Part shown: positions 11,091 through 18,125 of the stretch, in pieces
How positions within the stretch are numbered: the stretch's first letter is position 1
Layout of the letters: each line of letters begins with the position of its first letter
Origin: Leifsonia sp. AG29
GTDB taxonomy: Bacteria > Actinomycetota > Actinomycetes > Actinomycetales > Microbacteriaceae
Length of the DNA: 64,000 nt
Assembly: GCF_009765225.1 (NCBI RefSeq)
Contig: NZ_VMSF01000001.1
Span: 2,852,001 to 2,916,000 of the forward strand
Reading direction: 5' to 3'
Program-made: the position numbers and the translations under genes
The notes under the pieces: model-generated
The model's input: the letters and a program-made list of their open reading frames with translations, nothing else
Told to the model about the DNA's origin: nothing
Database searches by the model: none

Positions 11091-11550
11091 AGCACAATCT
11101 ACCTCACCCGGTTTGAAAAGCAAACCTGTTGACTCGCTGACGTTCGCCGTGGACGCAGTGAGCGACCGATGGTGCCTGCACGTCGTCCGCGCTCTGGTCT
11201 CTGGCGCCTCGCGCTACACGGAGATCCTGCGAATTGTCGGCGCCCCTCGGGACATACTGGCCTCACGCCTGCGAAAGCTCATCGATACGGGGATCATTGA
11301 AGCCGGCGACGCTGAGCCGTCAAGCCGAGCTGGCTATCGCCTGACAGCCAAAGGGAAGGATCTCGCTGCGGTTCTGCTCGTGCTGAAGGGATGGGGGGAC
11401 AGATACCGACCCGACAGTGTGCCGCGGGCAGAACTGATCCACCAGACGTGCGGCCACCACTTCACACCCGAGATCCGATGCGCTGCCTGTGGCGTAGCGC
11501 TCGCTGACTCGGAGACGGTCACCGTGCGTGCCGCGGCCTCCACCACGTAG
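11080..11550 (+). CDS. HxlR-family transcriptional regulator
   Basis: 156 residues. The HxlR winged helix runs from about residue 15 to 105 (FAVDAVSDRWCLHVVRALV, YTEILRIVGAPRDILASRL as recognition region, GYRLTAKGKDLAAVLLVLK). The C-terminal tail CGHHF...CAACG contains Cys/His pairs that could bind zinc, seen in a subset of this family. No Shine-Dalgarno lies before either ATG (11071 or 11080); a TACAAT box ends 8 nt before 11080, so a leaderless transcript starting at the ATG is likely. Two GGTTTG-type palindromes at and just after the start argue for autorepression and control of the divergent membrane protein. Confidence 0.85.
   Translation: MPNQAQSTSPGLKSKPVDSLTFAVDAVSDRWCLHVVRALVSGASRYTEILRIVGAPRDILASRLRKLIDTGIIEAGDAEPSSRAGYRLTAKGKDLAAVLLVLKGWGDRYRPDSVPRAELIHQTCGHHFTPEIRCAACGVALADSETVTVRAAASTT
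11110..11126. promoter_or_regulatory. HxlR operator 2
   Basis: GGTTTG-AAAAG-CAAACC is a perfect 6-5-6 inverted repeat. It shares the GGTTTG/CAAACC half-sites with operator 1, whose dyad centre lies 37 nt upstream, and it falls inside the first codons of the HxlR gene. Confidence 0.65.
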
Positions 11551-11750
11551 CCATCTCCTCGACCTCGCCACCCCAGCGGCACGACGACCGAGTCGCAGGC
11601 CGCTACGGGGTCGTCGCAGCAGTCAGCGCGGATCGCCATGAACTCGCGGGCGACTCGCTGAAACGGGTGCTAACCAGTACTGAGCCCCCTGGGAGACAGG
11701 GATCCCCCCTATCCCAGCCGTAGGCGAATTGTAAACTCAGGCCTCGTCAC

Positions 11751-12407
11751 TCACAGCCATTCATCCCTCCCTGAGCTGGCGGATGCGACACCAGAGACGA
11801 TCATCGCAATCACCGCTCGCTCGGCCGCGGCCGTCTCCGCCCGAGAGAGGGTGCGTAGAGGGCCCCGCGACTGGAGCTCAGCAAGGCCGTGAACCCCCGA
11901 CCAGGCTGCGACCAGGGCGCCATCGAAGTTCGCGGCTGCGACGATTCCCAGCCGCACCAGCTCTTCTATCACCGACCCAAGAATCTCAAACGGCCCTTGA
12001 CTGTTCGGCCCGTTGCGGCCAGCGGTCGCGTAGTCGAGGTGGTTGGGGACCGCAAAAGCAGCCCGGAACAGGCCGTTCCGCTCCCGAGCGAACCGCAGGT
12101 ACGCCCGAGAGACGGCCGCCAGACGATTCTTCGCCGCCTCCGGAGCAGACGGCCCCGAAGCGACCTCGTCGACCTCCTCCCTCATAACCTCCGCAAGCTG
12201 CTCCATGGCAGCATGACAAACAGCAAGGAGCAATTCGTCTCGGTCCGCGAAGTGTCGGTATGCGGCGTTCGGAGCGACTCCTACCCTTCGGGCCACCTCG
12301 CGGAGCACGACCGCATCGGGGCCACCGTGCCGAGCAAGTTCCACCGCCTCGCGAACCATCGCCGCACGAACAGCGCCGCGAACTCGTCGCGGCCGATCCT
12401 CCGCCAT
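11751..12407 (-). CDS. TetR-family regulator
   Basis: 218 residues. The N-terminal helix-turn-helix is typical: MVREAVELARHGGPDAVVLR, then EVARRVGVAPNAAYRHFADR at about residues 35-55 (recognition helix AAYRHF). The ligand-binding domain resembles TetR_C_13-type WHG proteins (FRAAFAVPNH, AWSGVHGLAELQSRGPL). ATG 12407 is chosen because GGAGAAAG lies about 7 nt upstream; an in-frame GTG at 12422 is possible. It is divergent from the carbonic anhydrase/NmrA pair, with three 17 bp operator-like sites between, so it probably represses both directions. Confidence 0.88.
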   Translation of the reverse strand: MAEDRPRRVRGAVRAAMVREAVELARHGGPDAVVLREVARRVGVAPNAAYRHFADRDELLLAVCHAAMEQLAEVMREEVDEVASGPSAPEAAKNRLAAVSRAYLRFARERNGLFRAAFAVPNHLDYATAGRNGPNSQGPFEILGSVIEELVRLGIVAAANFDGALVAAWSGVHGLAELQSRGPLRTLSRAETAAAERAVIAMIVSGVASASSGRDEWL

Positions 12408-12449
12408 CAGATCTTTCTCCACCCCCCGATTCTGACGGAAGAAGAGAGT

Positions 12450-12491
12450 TGTGGACAGTGTTCACTTCGGCTAGCGTGAACACCGTCCACA
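12450..12491. promoter_or_regulatory. Paired TetR operators (two imperfect 17 bp palindromes)
   Basis: TGTGGACAGTGTTCAC (12450-12465) and GTGAACACCGTCCACA (12476-12491) are inverted copies of one another with 15 of 16 matches and a 10 nt spacer. Each also approximates the palindrome TGTGGACA-N-TGTCCACA found perfectly just downstream. They occupy the promoter region shared by the TetR gene and the divergent carbonic anhydrase gene. Confidence 0.75.
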
Positions 12492-12494
12492 TTT

Positions 12495-12511
12495 TGTGGA
12501 CACTGTCCACA
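12495..12511. promoter_or_regulatory. TetR operator, perfect 17 bp palindrome
   Basis: TGTGGACACTGTCCACA is a perfect 8-1-8 palindrome. It ends on the first base of the AGGAG ribosome binding site of the carbonic anhydrase gene, so a bound repressor would block its transcript. Confidence 0.8.
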
Positions 12512-12520
12512 GGAGTCTAC

Positions 12521-13060
12521 GTGCAACCCCACAACATCGAATCGCTTGTCGAACGCAACGCGACGTTCGCTAGAACCATGTTCAACGGCAACCAGGGTCT
12601 CCGACCCAAACTGTCGGCATTAATCATCACGTGCCTGGACCCCCGGCTCGATCCTGTGTACGTACTCGGTACGCAACCCGGGGATGTGGCCGTAATCAGG
12701 AATGTAGGGGGACGTGTAACCCCTGACGTCCTACGCCAACTGGCCCTTCTGGACGCAATGACACCGTCGGCCGGCGCCCAGCCGGCCGCCGACCCCTTCG
12801 CCATCGTGGTCATGCAGCACGACGACTGCGGCATCACGCGGATGGGGTCCCGGCCCGAGGAACTGGGCGCATATCTCGGCCTGAGCGCTCCAGAGATCGA
12901 CATGGGGAGCATCTCCAATCCCCCGAACACGCTCAGCCATGATGTCTCGGCCTTGCGAAAGTGGAGTTCCCAGTTCGGCACCCGGTATTTGGTCACGGGT
13001 GTGCTGTTCGATGTGGAGACGGGTCTGATTCGCAAAGCATCCCCTGAGGAGGACGCATGA
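12521..13060 (+). CDS. Beta-class carbonic anhydrase-like protein
   Basis: 179 residues. The zinc site of beta-carbonic anhydrases is intact: Cys38-x-Asp40-x-Arg42 in ITCLDPRLDP, and His100-xx-Cys103 in QHDDCGI; RNVGGRVTPDV matches the conserved RNAGG block. The Asp-Arg dyad is present. The family hydrates CO2, but many stand-alone actinobacterial members of this length are uncharacterised. GTG 12521 follows AGGAG by 5 nt. Its stop overlaps the next gene's ATG (ATGA), so it is co-transcribed with the NmrA-like oxidoreductase under TetR control, an unusual pairing that suggests a detoxification rather than housekeeping role. Confidence 0.82.
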   Translation: MQPHNIESLVERNATFARTMFNGNQGLRPKLSALIITCLDPRLDPVYVLGTQPGDVAVIRNVGGRVTPDVLRQLALLDAMTPSAGAQPAADPFAIVVMQHDDCGITRMGSRPEELGAYLGLSAPEIDMGSISNPPNTLSHDVSALRKWSSQFGTRYLVTGVLFDVETGLIRKASPEEDA

Positions 13061-14106
13061 ATGCATCACCGACCGTGCTGGTCACCACGGCGAACGGGGG
13101 AATCGGGCAAGCCACCATCCGCGCTCTGCTCAAGCATCCCGGCATGCGGGTGCGGGCGGTGGCGCGAGCTGATGATGCACGAGCGCGAGCTCTCAGCCAA
13201 CGAGGGGTGGATGTTCGGATAGGGTCCCTGAACGACTTTCGATTCGTCGAGGCGTCTATGAGAGGTGTCGACCGAGTCTTCCTGGTCACCCCCTTCTCGC
13301 CCTCATCACTGGACGTCGGAGTGAACGTGGCAGCGGCCGCGGACAGCGCGCGAGTCGACACAATCGTAACGCTCAGTCAATGGCTGTCCGACCCCGACCA
13401 TCCCTCCGTGCATACTCGGCGGACGTGGCTCCTCGACCGGGCTCTGTCTTGGCTGCCTCACACCAGAGTTGTCACCCTCGACCCCGGATTCTTCGCGGCA
13501 AACTATATGGCAGCGCTTCCGGCAACTGCGGCCACAGGGGTCTTTCTCAGCCCATACGGGATGGGCCTCAACGCACCTCCATCGAACGGCGACATCGGCG
13601 CCGTGGCCGCAGCGATCTTGTCGAACCCGGAACCGCACACCGGGCGCCGTTATCGCCCCACGGGCCCCGAACTGCTGGACCCGCCCCAAATGGCGGCCAT
13701 CATCGCCAACGTCTTAGAGCGGAAAGTGCGACACCGTGAAGTCAGCTTCAGAACCTTTTCACGGTTCGCCGCCGTCGCAGGGTTCGACGACTTTACTCTC
13801 GCGCAAGCTCGCTGGTACGCACGAGAAGCCGCCCAGGGCTCATTCGCAATCGGCGCACCAACCTCCGTGGTGGCCGACTTCACCGGCGCTCCAGCAGAGG
13901 ACTTCGATACCACCGTTCGAAGCTATGCCGATCGCCTCAGCCACACCAGCCGGCTCGCTCGCTCCATCCGTGCTGCAGGTCTCCTCGCCGCCGCCCTCAC
14001 CGCGCGGCCCCTTTCCGAGAGGAGCTACCACGAGCGTTTCGACTTAACCTCTGGAGAGGTCAGAACTCTCTCGCTTCAAAGCGAACGGTGGATCGCAAAG
14101 CACTGA
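13057..14106 (+). CDS. NmrA-like NAD(P)-binding protein
   Basis: 349 residues. The Rossmann start VLVTTANGGIGQATIRALL fits the GxxGxxG dinucleotide motif of atypical SDRs, followed by RVRAVARADDARARALS and VFLVTPFSP as in NmrA/HSCARG proteins. The final ~60 residues (LSHTSRLARSIRAAGLLAA and on) are an extra tail not expected of the family. These proteins act as redox sensors or as reductases of quinones and sugars. It is the second gene of the TetR-controlled pair. Confidence 0.82.
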   Translation: MNASPTVLVTTANGGIGQATIRALLKHPGMRVRAVARADDARARALSQRGVDVRIGSLNDFRFVEASMRGVDRVFLVTPFSPSSLDVGVNVAAAADSARVDTIVTLSQWLSDPDHPSVHTRRTWLLDRALSWLPHTRVVTLDPGFFAANYMAALPATAATGVFLSPYGMGLNAPPSNGDIGAVAAAILSNPEPHTGRRYRPTGPELLDPPQMAAIIANVLERKVRHREVSFRTFSRFAAVAGFDDFTLAQARWYAREAAQGSFAIGAPTSVVADFTGAPAEDFDTTVRSYADRLSHTSRLARSIRAAGLLAAALTARPLSERSYHERFDLTSGEVRTLSLQSERWIAKH

Positions 14107-14401
14107 CGCCGACCCGTACCGCGCCCCCCATGTGACCTCGCCGGGACGACGAAACCCGAGGTCAGCTAGGCGGAACAGTGCATCACAACTCGAACGAGGA
14201 GGAAGCCAACCGGACGATGAATTCGCCCCTGGCAGCGAGGTGACGGAAGCTCATAGCCAGACGCTCTAAATACCGATCGGGCCCGATAGCCCAAGACACG
14301 ATCTAGGAGACCAACGAGCGTCGAACGTCCGGCACAGAGTGGGCGGTCTTCCCACGCCCGCGGGCGGCGGCGCCGCGTGCCACCCAGCGGCGGAGTACGG
14401 C
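14107..14401. other. Intergenic stretch with one hairpin
   Basis: TGACCTCG (14133-14140) pairs perfectly with CGAGGTCA (14157-14164), a weak terminator for the NmrA gene without a T-tract. The rest of the ~295 nt shows no convincing gene, promoter or repeat. Confidence 0.45.
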
Positions 14402-14983
14402 TCACTTACCCGCCCGAGCGTCACCTTCGCCATAAACAGTATCGTGAGACCGCTTATCGACGGCGGGCCATACTCCGAATCCCCGGCTCGGCCGAAGACC
14501 ACCTGAAGACGAGCCGCCATTCGGGCCACTCGGGTGAGCGCTCGTCGCCGCTAGTGCCTTCGCGATATCTGCTGTCAGCTCTGCGGGCGGTCGCGCGAGA
14601 TCAAGCCGCATACCGGCTTCGTCCGGCTGGAGGCGTTCGAGGGTGGCGAGCTGCGAGCCCAGGAGCGACACCGGCATGAAGCGGCCGGGTCGCGCGGCCA
14701 TCCGGGCGGCCAGCAGCGCGCGGTCGCCGCCGAGCTCCGCGAAGACAGCGTCCGGAGCCTCCGCCCGGATGAGGTCGCGGTACGCGCGCTGCAACGCCGA
14801 GCAGGCGACGACCACCCCCTCCGGGGAGGTCCCTGCGAGCGTCTCCCCGACGGTCCGCAGCCAGGGCGCACGGTCCTCGTCGGTCAGCGGCGTCCCGGAG
14901 GCCATCTTGGCGACGTTCGCGGCCGGGTGCAGCGCATCCCCGTCGATGAACGGCACGCCGTGATGTACCAGGCGAAGCACCAC
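14402..14983 (-). pseudogene. gntK: Gluconate kinase, 5'-truncated
   Basis: Homology starts abruptly at GVPFIDGDALHPAANVAKMA and continues through TPLTDEDRAPWL, VVVACSALQRAYRD and RPGRFMPVSLLGSQLATLER, all characteristic of gluconokinase (gluconate to 6-phosphogluconate). The N-terminal ~20 residues carrying the P-loop (GVSGSGKS in intact enzymes) are absent and replaced by unrelated MVLRLVHH. The C-terminus also reads on for about 45 non-homologous residues past the usual end. Without the Walker A motif it cannot bind ATP, so it is a remnant. It abuts a TetR remnant in the opposite orientation. Confidence 0.8.
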
Positions 14984-15250
14984 ACTGATGCGTCGGCCGA
15001 GCTGGTCCAGCTCAGCGGCGTCGGCATGCGCGGCCTGGTGGACCTCTTCGCCGCCGGTCAGCGGTCCGGCGACCTGCGCACCGACCAGTCACCGCAGGAG
15101 CAGGCGCTCGTGGCCTTCGCCGCCGTCCACGGCGTGGCCACCCTCGCGACGGACGATCTCCTAGACGGCGTCCCCTCGCAGACGGCGGCGCGGCTCACCC
15201 TCGAATTCCTCTGGCGCGGCGTCACGGCATCGCCCCGTGGCGCCCCTTAG
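14966..15250 (+). pseudogene. C-terminal remnant of a TetR regulator
   Basis: About 94 residues (ELVQLSGVGMRGLVDLFAAG, DLRTDQSPQEQALVAFAAVH, AARLTLEFLWRGV) look like the C-terminal helices of a TetR ligand-binding domain. No helix-turn-helix can be found upstream because the sequence enters the truncated gluconate kinase. Both fragments end at the same place (about 14.96-14.98 kb), as expected from a deletion that fused two once divergent genes. Confidence 0.6.
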
Positions 15251-15304
15251 CCCACCGTCGTCTCACCGGGGGTCCCTTCCCCTCACCTTCGCGTCTCCGT
15301 ATGG

Positions 15305-16177
15305 TCAGAGGACGGCGGCACCGCCGCCTACCACCGCGGCGCTCAGACCTGCCAGCTGTGCTGCCGTCAATCGTTCACCGAGCAGGAGGCGGCCCAGCAG
15401 TGCAGTGATCGCCGGGGCGAGGGCTCCCATGAGCGCCACGAGCACCAGGTCACCTGTCGCGAGCGCCAGCGTGAGCAGTATGTTCGCAGCGCCGTCGGTC
15501 ACACCCGCCATCGCGGCGGCGGCGAAGGAGATTCTTCGGGATGAATTCGATGCGTCGGCGGGGACGGACCCGCGTTGCCTGAGGCCCACGAGCGCGACGA
15601 CGACAACGACGGGCGCGAGAACCCCGAGACGTGCCGCGGCGACGGTCCAGAGCCCGGCGTCCTTCGGGGCCAGGCCGATCGTGATGATGAAGAATCCGAA
15701 GGCCAGTCCGGCCAGCGCGCCGTACACCGGCCCTGCCCCCATGCGCCTTGCCGACACACGGCGCGTTCCTTGTCGGGGCTCACGGCAGATGAGCACGATC
15801 GCCGCCAGGGACAACGCAAGGGCGGCAAGACGGAGAGCGCTGATGCCATGCTGGACCACCGCCCCCGCCAGGGTGACCATGATGGTGCTCGCGCACTGGG
15901 TTGCGGCAGACACTGCCCCAACGGGCCCCATCGCAAGACCGCGATACGACAGGATGAGCCCCAGCCCACCCACCAGGCCGGCGACGAAACCCCAGAGCAG
16001 CGCTGGGCCGCTCGCCTTTCCCGGCACGGCGAACGCTATCGGAACGACCAGTGACAGGCTTGCGGTCGCGGAGATGAGGAGCACCTGGACGACCGGCCTG
16101 CTTCTGCCCGCCACGCCCGCGCTGAAGCTGCTCAAAGCGACGAAGACCGCGTCCAGCGCAGCGAAGATGCCGGTCAC
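15305..16177 (-). CDS. EamA/DMT-family permease
   Basis: 290 residues with about ten membrane helices in two similar halves (AALDAVFVALSSFSAGVAG at the start, LLLGERLTAAQLAGLSAAVV at the end). GPVGAVSAATQCASTIMVTL and GDLVLVALMGALAPAITALL are typical EamA repeat segments. As last gene downstream of a sugar importer, glycosidase and dehydrogenases, it may export or import a sugar acid or lactone; this is inferred from position only. The GTG start lacks a clear ribosome binding site and lies 34 nt past the aldo/keto reductase stop. Confidence 0.82.
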   Translation of the reverse strand: MTGIFAALDAVFVALSSFSAGVAGRSRPVVQVLLISATASLSLVVPIAFAVPGKASGPALLWGFVAGLVGGLGLILSYRGLAMGPVGAVSAATQCASTIMVTLAGAVVQHGISALRLAALALSLAAIVLICREPRQGTRRVSARRMGAGPVYGALAGLAFGFFIITIGLAPKDAGLWTVAAARLGVLAPVVVVVALVGLRQRGSVPADASNSSRRISFAAAAMAGVTDGAANILLTLALATGDLVLVALMGALAPAITALLGRLLLGERLTAAQLAGLSAAVVGGGAAVL

Positions 16178-16210
16178 GGCGTGACTGCGAGGGTCCGATG
16201 GGACGGTCGT

Positions 16211-17044
16211 TCAGCCGCGGTCATCCGGATCCACCCCGGTGCGGCGCCCGTTCTCCAAAGAAGCGATCGCAGACATGTCAGACCCGTCGAGCCGGAACCC
16301 GAAGACATCCAGATTCTCGCGCATCCGCTGGACGGACGCCGATTTCGGGATGGCCAGATTTCCCGAATCGAGCTGCCACCGGATGACGACCTGAGCGGGG
16401 CTGACACCGTACTTCTGCGCGACGCCCCGAAGAACCGGCTCCTCCAGAACGAGGCCGCGCGCCAGCGGCGACCACGACTGCGTCGCGATTCCGTGCTCGA
16501 CGTGGAATCGTCGGAGCTCACGTTGCGGCAGCCACGGGTGGAGCTCCACCTGGTTGACCACGGGGACGGTCCCGGTTTCCCGGAAGAGCCGTTCCAGATG
16601 ATGGACATGGAAGTTCGCGACCCCGATGGACGTCGCCCGGCCTTCATTGCGCAGCGCCTCAAGCGCGCGCCAGGAGTCGACGTAACGGTCTGACGCGGGG
16701 GCCGGCCAATGGATCATGTAGAGGTCCACCGAATCGAGCCCCAACCGGGCGAGGCTTGCATCGAAAGCCCGCAGCGTCGAGTCGTAGCCGTTGTCGGTCC
16801 ACCAGGCCTTGGTGGTGATGAAGATCTCCTCCCGCGGAAGGCCTGACCGGCGGATTCCCTCGCCGACACCGACTTCGTTGTCGTAGAAGGCCGCCGTGTC
16901 GACGTGCCGGTATCCGCTCTCGATCGCGGCGAGAACCGCGCTCGCTGCTTCTTCTTCGGGAATCTTGTAGACGCCGAAGCCCAACTGCGGAATGCGTCGG
17001 CCGTCCCGCAACTCGCGATCGGGAACACCAGAGAATGTGGTCAT
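16211..17044 (-). CDS. Aldo/keto reductase
   Basis: 277 residues, (beta/alpha)8 NADPH-dependent enzyme. The catalytic tetrad is visible: Asp and Tyr in HVDTAAFYDNE (about 47-57), Lys in FITTKAWW (about 79), His in MIHWPAP (about 112). The C-terminal coenzyme block IPKSASVQRMRENLDVFGF is conserved. The family interconverts sugar or other aldehydes/ketones and alcohols; within this operon an aldose reductase or aldose 1-dehydrogenase role is plausible. Only 4 nt separate it from the upstream zinc dehydrogenase. Confidence 0.9.
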   Translation of the reverse strand: MTTFSGVPDRELRDGRRIPQLGFGVYKIPEEEAASAVLAAIESGYRHVDTAAFYDNEVGVGEGIRRSGLPREEIFITTKAWWTDNGYDSTLRAFDASLARLGLDSVDLYMIHWPAPASDRYVDSWRALEALRNEGRATSIGVANFHVHHLERLFRETGTVPVVNQVELHPWLPQRELRRFHVEHGIATQSWSPLARGLVLEEPVLRGVAQKYGVSPAQVVIRWQLDSGNLAIPKSASVQRMRENLDVFGFRLDGSDMSAIASLENGRRTGVDPDDRG

Positions 17045-17048
17045 CGCC

Positions 17049-18080
17049 TCATTCCTGTCCTGAGATTCGAACGAGCATTTTCCAGGGAGGACGTCCCTCG
17101 TCCAGTCGCTCGAAGGCGAGAGCCGCATCCTCGAGCGAGACTGCTTCGGAGATAAGGGGCTCGACCTCGACCGTGGCAGAGCCGAGAAGGCCCACCGCGA
17201 CGGCCACGTCGTCGTCCCACATGTGCGCGGCAGAGCCGATCAGCGTCTTCTCCTTGAGAACCACCTCGAGGGTGTCCAGAAGTTCCTGCTCTGCCGAGAC
17301 CCCCAAGAGAACGATGCGTCCCCCGGGGCGTACCAAGGAGACCGCACGCGAAAGGACTCCCGGCGCGCCGGCAGCTTCGATGAGGATGTCCGCGCCTCGT
17401 TCCGGCATGACCCGGCGCACGCGATCGGCGAGTTCCGCCGAGTCTTCGGCCCACAGCGGGGTGGCGCCGAACCTGGCGAGCAGCGCGTACCGTTCCGGAT
17501 CGGGCTCCACGACCGCGACCTCGTGTGCGCCGACGCTCCGAGCCACCTGAGCGACCAGCGCCCCGACGGTCCCGCCTCCGATGACGAGAAGGGTGGCGCC
17601 GATGTCGAGACCGGATCGCCGCACAGCGCGCACGGCGACGGCGAGCGGTTCGGACAGCGCCGCCGTCCGGAGCGGCACGCGCGGAGGGACCTCGATGAGT
17701 CGGTCGGCGCGGCCGACCACGTACTCGGCCAGACCGCCGTCAATCTGTTGGCCCGTCACCAGAAGGTGCGAGCAGCGGCCCTCCTCGTGATGACGACAGT
17801 GGAAGCACTGTCCGCAGCCGGTGACGACATCGACGACGACCCGAGCACCGATTCCCGGCCCGGAGCCGTCGCGCGCCGGCACCGCAACGATGCCCGCTAT
17901 CTCATGGCCGAGGATCACTCCTGGTTCGATGACGACCGGGCCGTGACGCCACTCCTCCAGGTCGCTGCCGCACAAACCCACCCACGCGACCTCCACCAGC
18001 GCCTCGTCATCGCGAAGCGAAGGGACCGAGACGGGCCCAATCTCCAGCCGCCTCCGGCCACCCCAGCGGGCAGCCAGCAT
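17049..18080 (-). CDS. Zinc-dependent medium-chain sugar/polyol dehydrogenase
   Basis: 343 residues from ATG 18080, which has GGGGGAC upstream; an ATG at 18110 is weaker. Catalytic zinc residues lie in GLCGSDLEEW and LGHEIAG, the structural zinc lobe in TGCGQCFHCRHHEEGRC, and the NAD(P) Rossmann motif in LVIGGGTVGALVAQVA. Such enzymes oxidise sugars or polyols (threonine, sorbitol, galactitol or L-arabinose/D-galactose 1-dehydrogenase types). In this cluster it is the best candidate for oxidation of the released pentose or galactose to its lactone. Confidence 0.88.
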   Translation of the reverse strand: MLAARWGGRRRLEIGPVSVPSLRDDEALVEVAWVGLCGSDLEEWRHGPVVIEPGVILGHEIAGIVAVPARDGSGPGIGARVVVDVVTGCGQCFHCRHHEEGRCSHLLVTGQQIDGGLAEYVVGRADRLIEVPPRVPLRTAALSEPLAVAVRAVRRSGLDIGATLLVIGGGTVGALVAQVARSVGAHEVAVVEPDPERYALLARFGATPLWAEDSAELADRVRRVMPERGADILIEAAGAPGVLSRAVSLVRPGGRIVLLGVSAEQELLDTLEVVLKEKTLIGSAAHMWDDDVAVAVGLLGSATVEVEPLISEAVSLEDAALAFERLDEGRPPWKMLVRISGQE

Positions 18081-18125
18081 CGTGTCCCCCGGTCGTCTCG
18101 CGAAAGTCATACTCGTGGGCTGACG

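Noticed and set aside
11690-11717. CTGGGA...TCCCAG hairpin between HxlR and TetR genes
   Set aside because: Short interrupted stem and no T-tract in either direction; too weak to list as a terminator.
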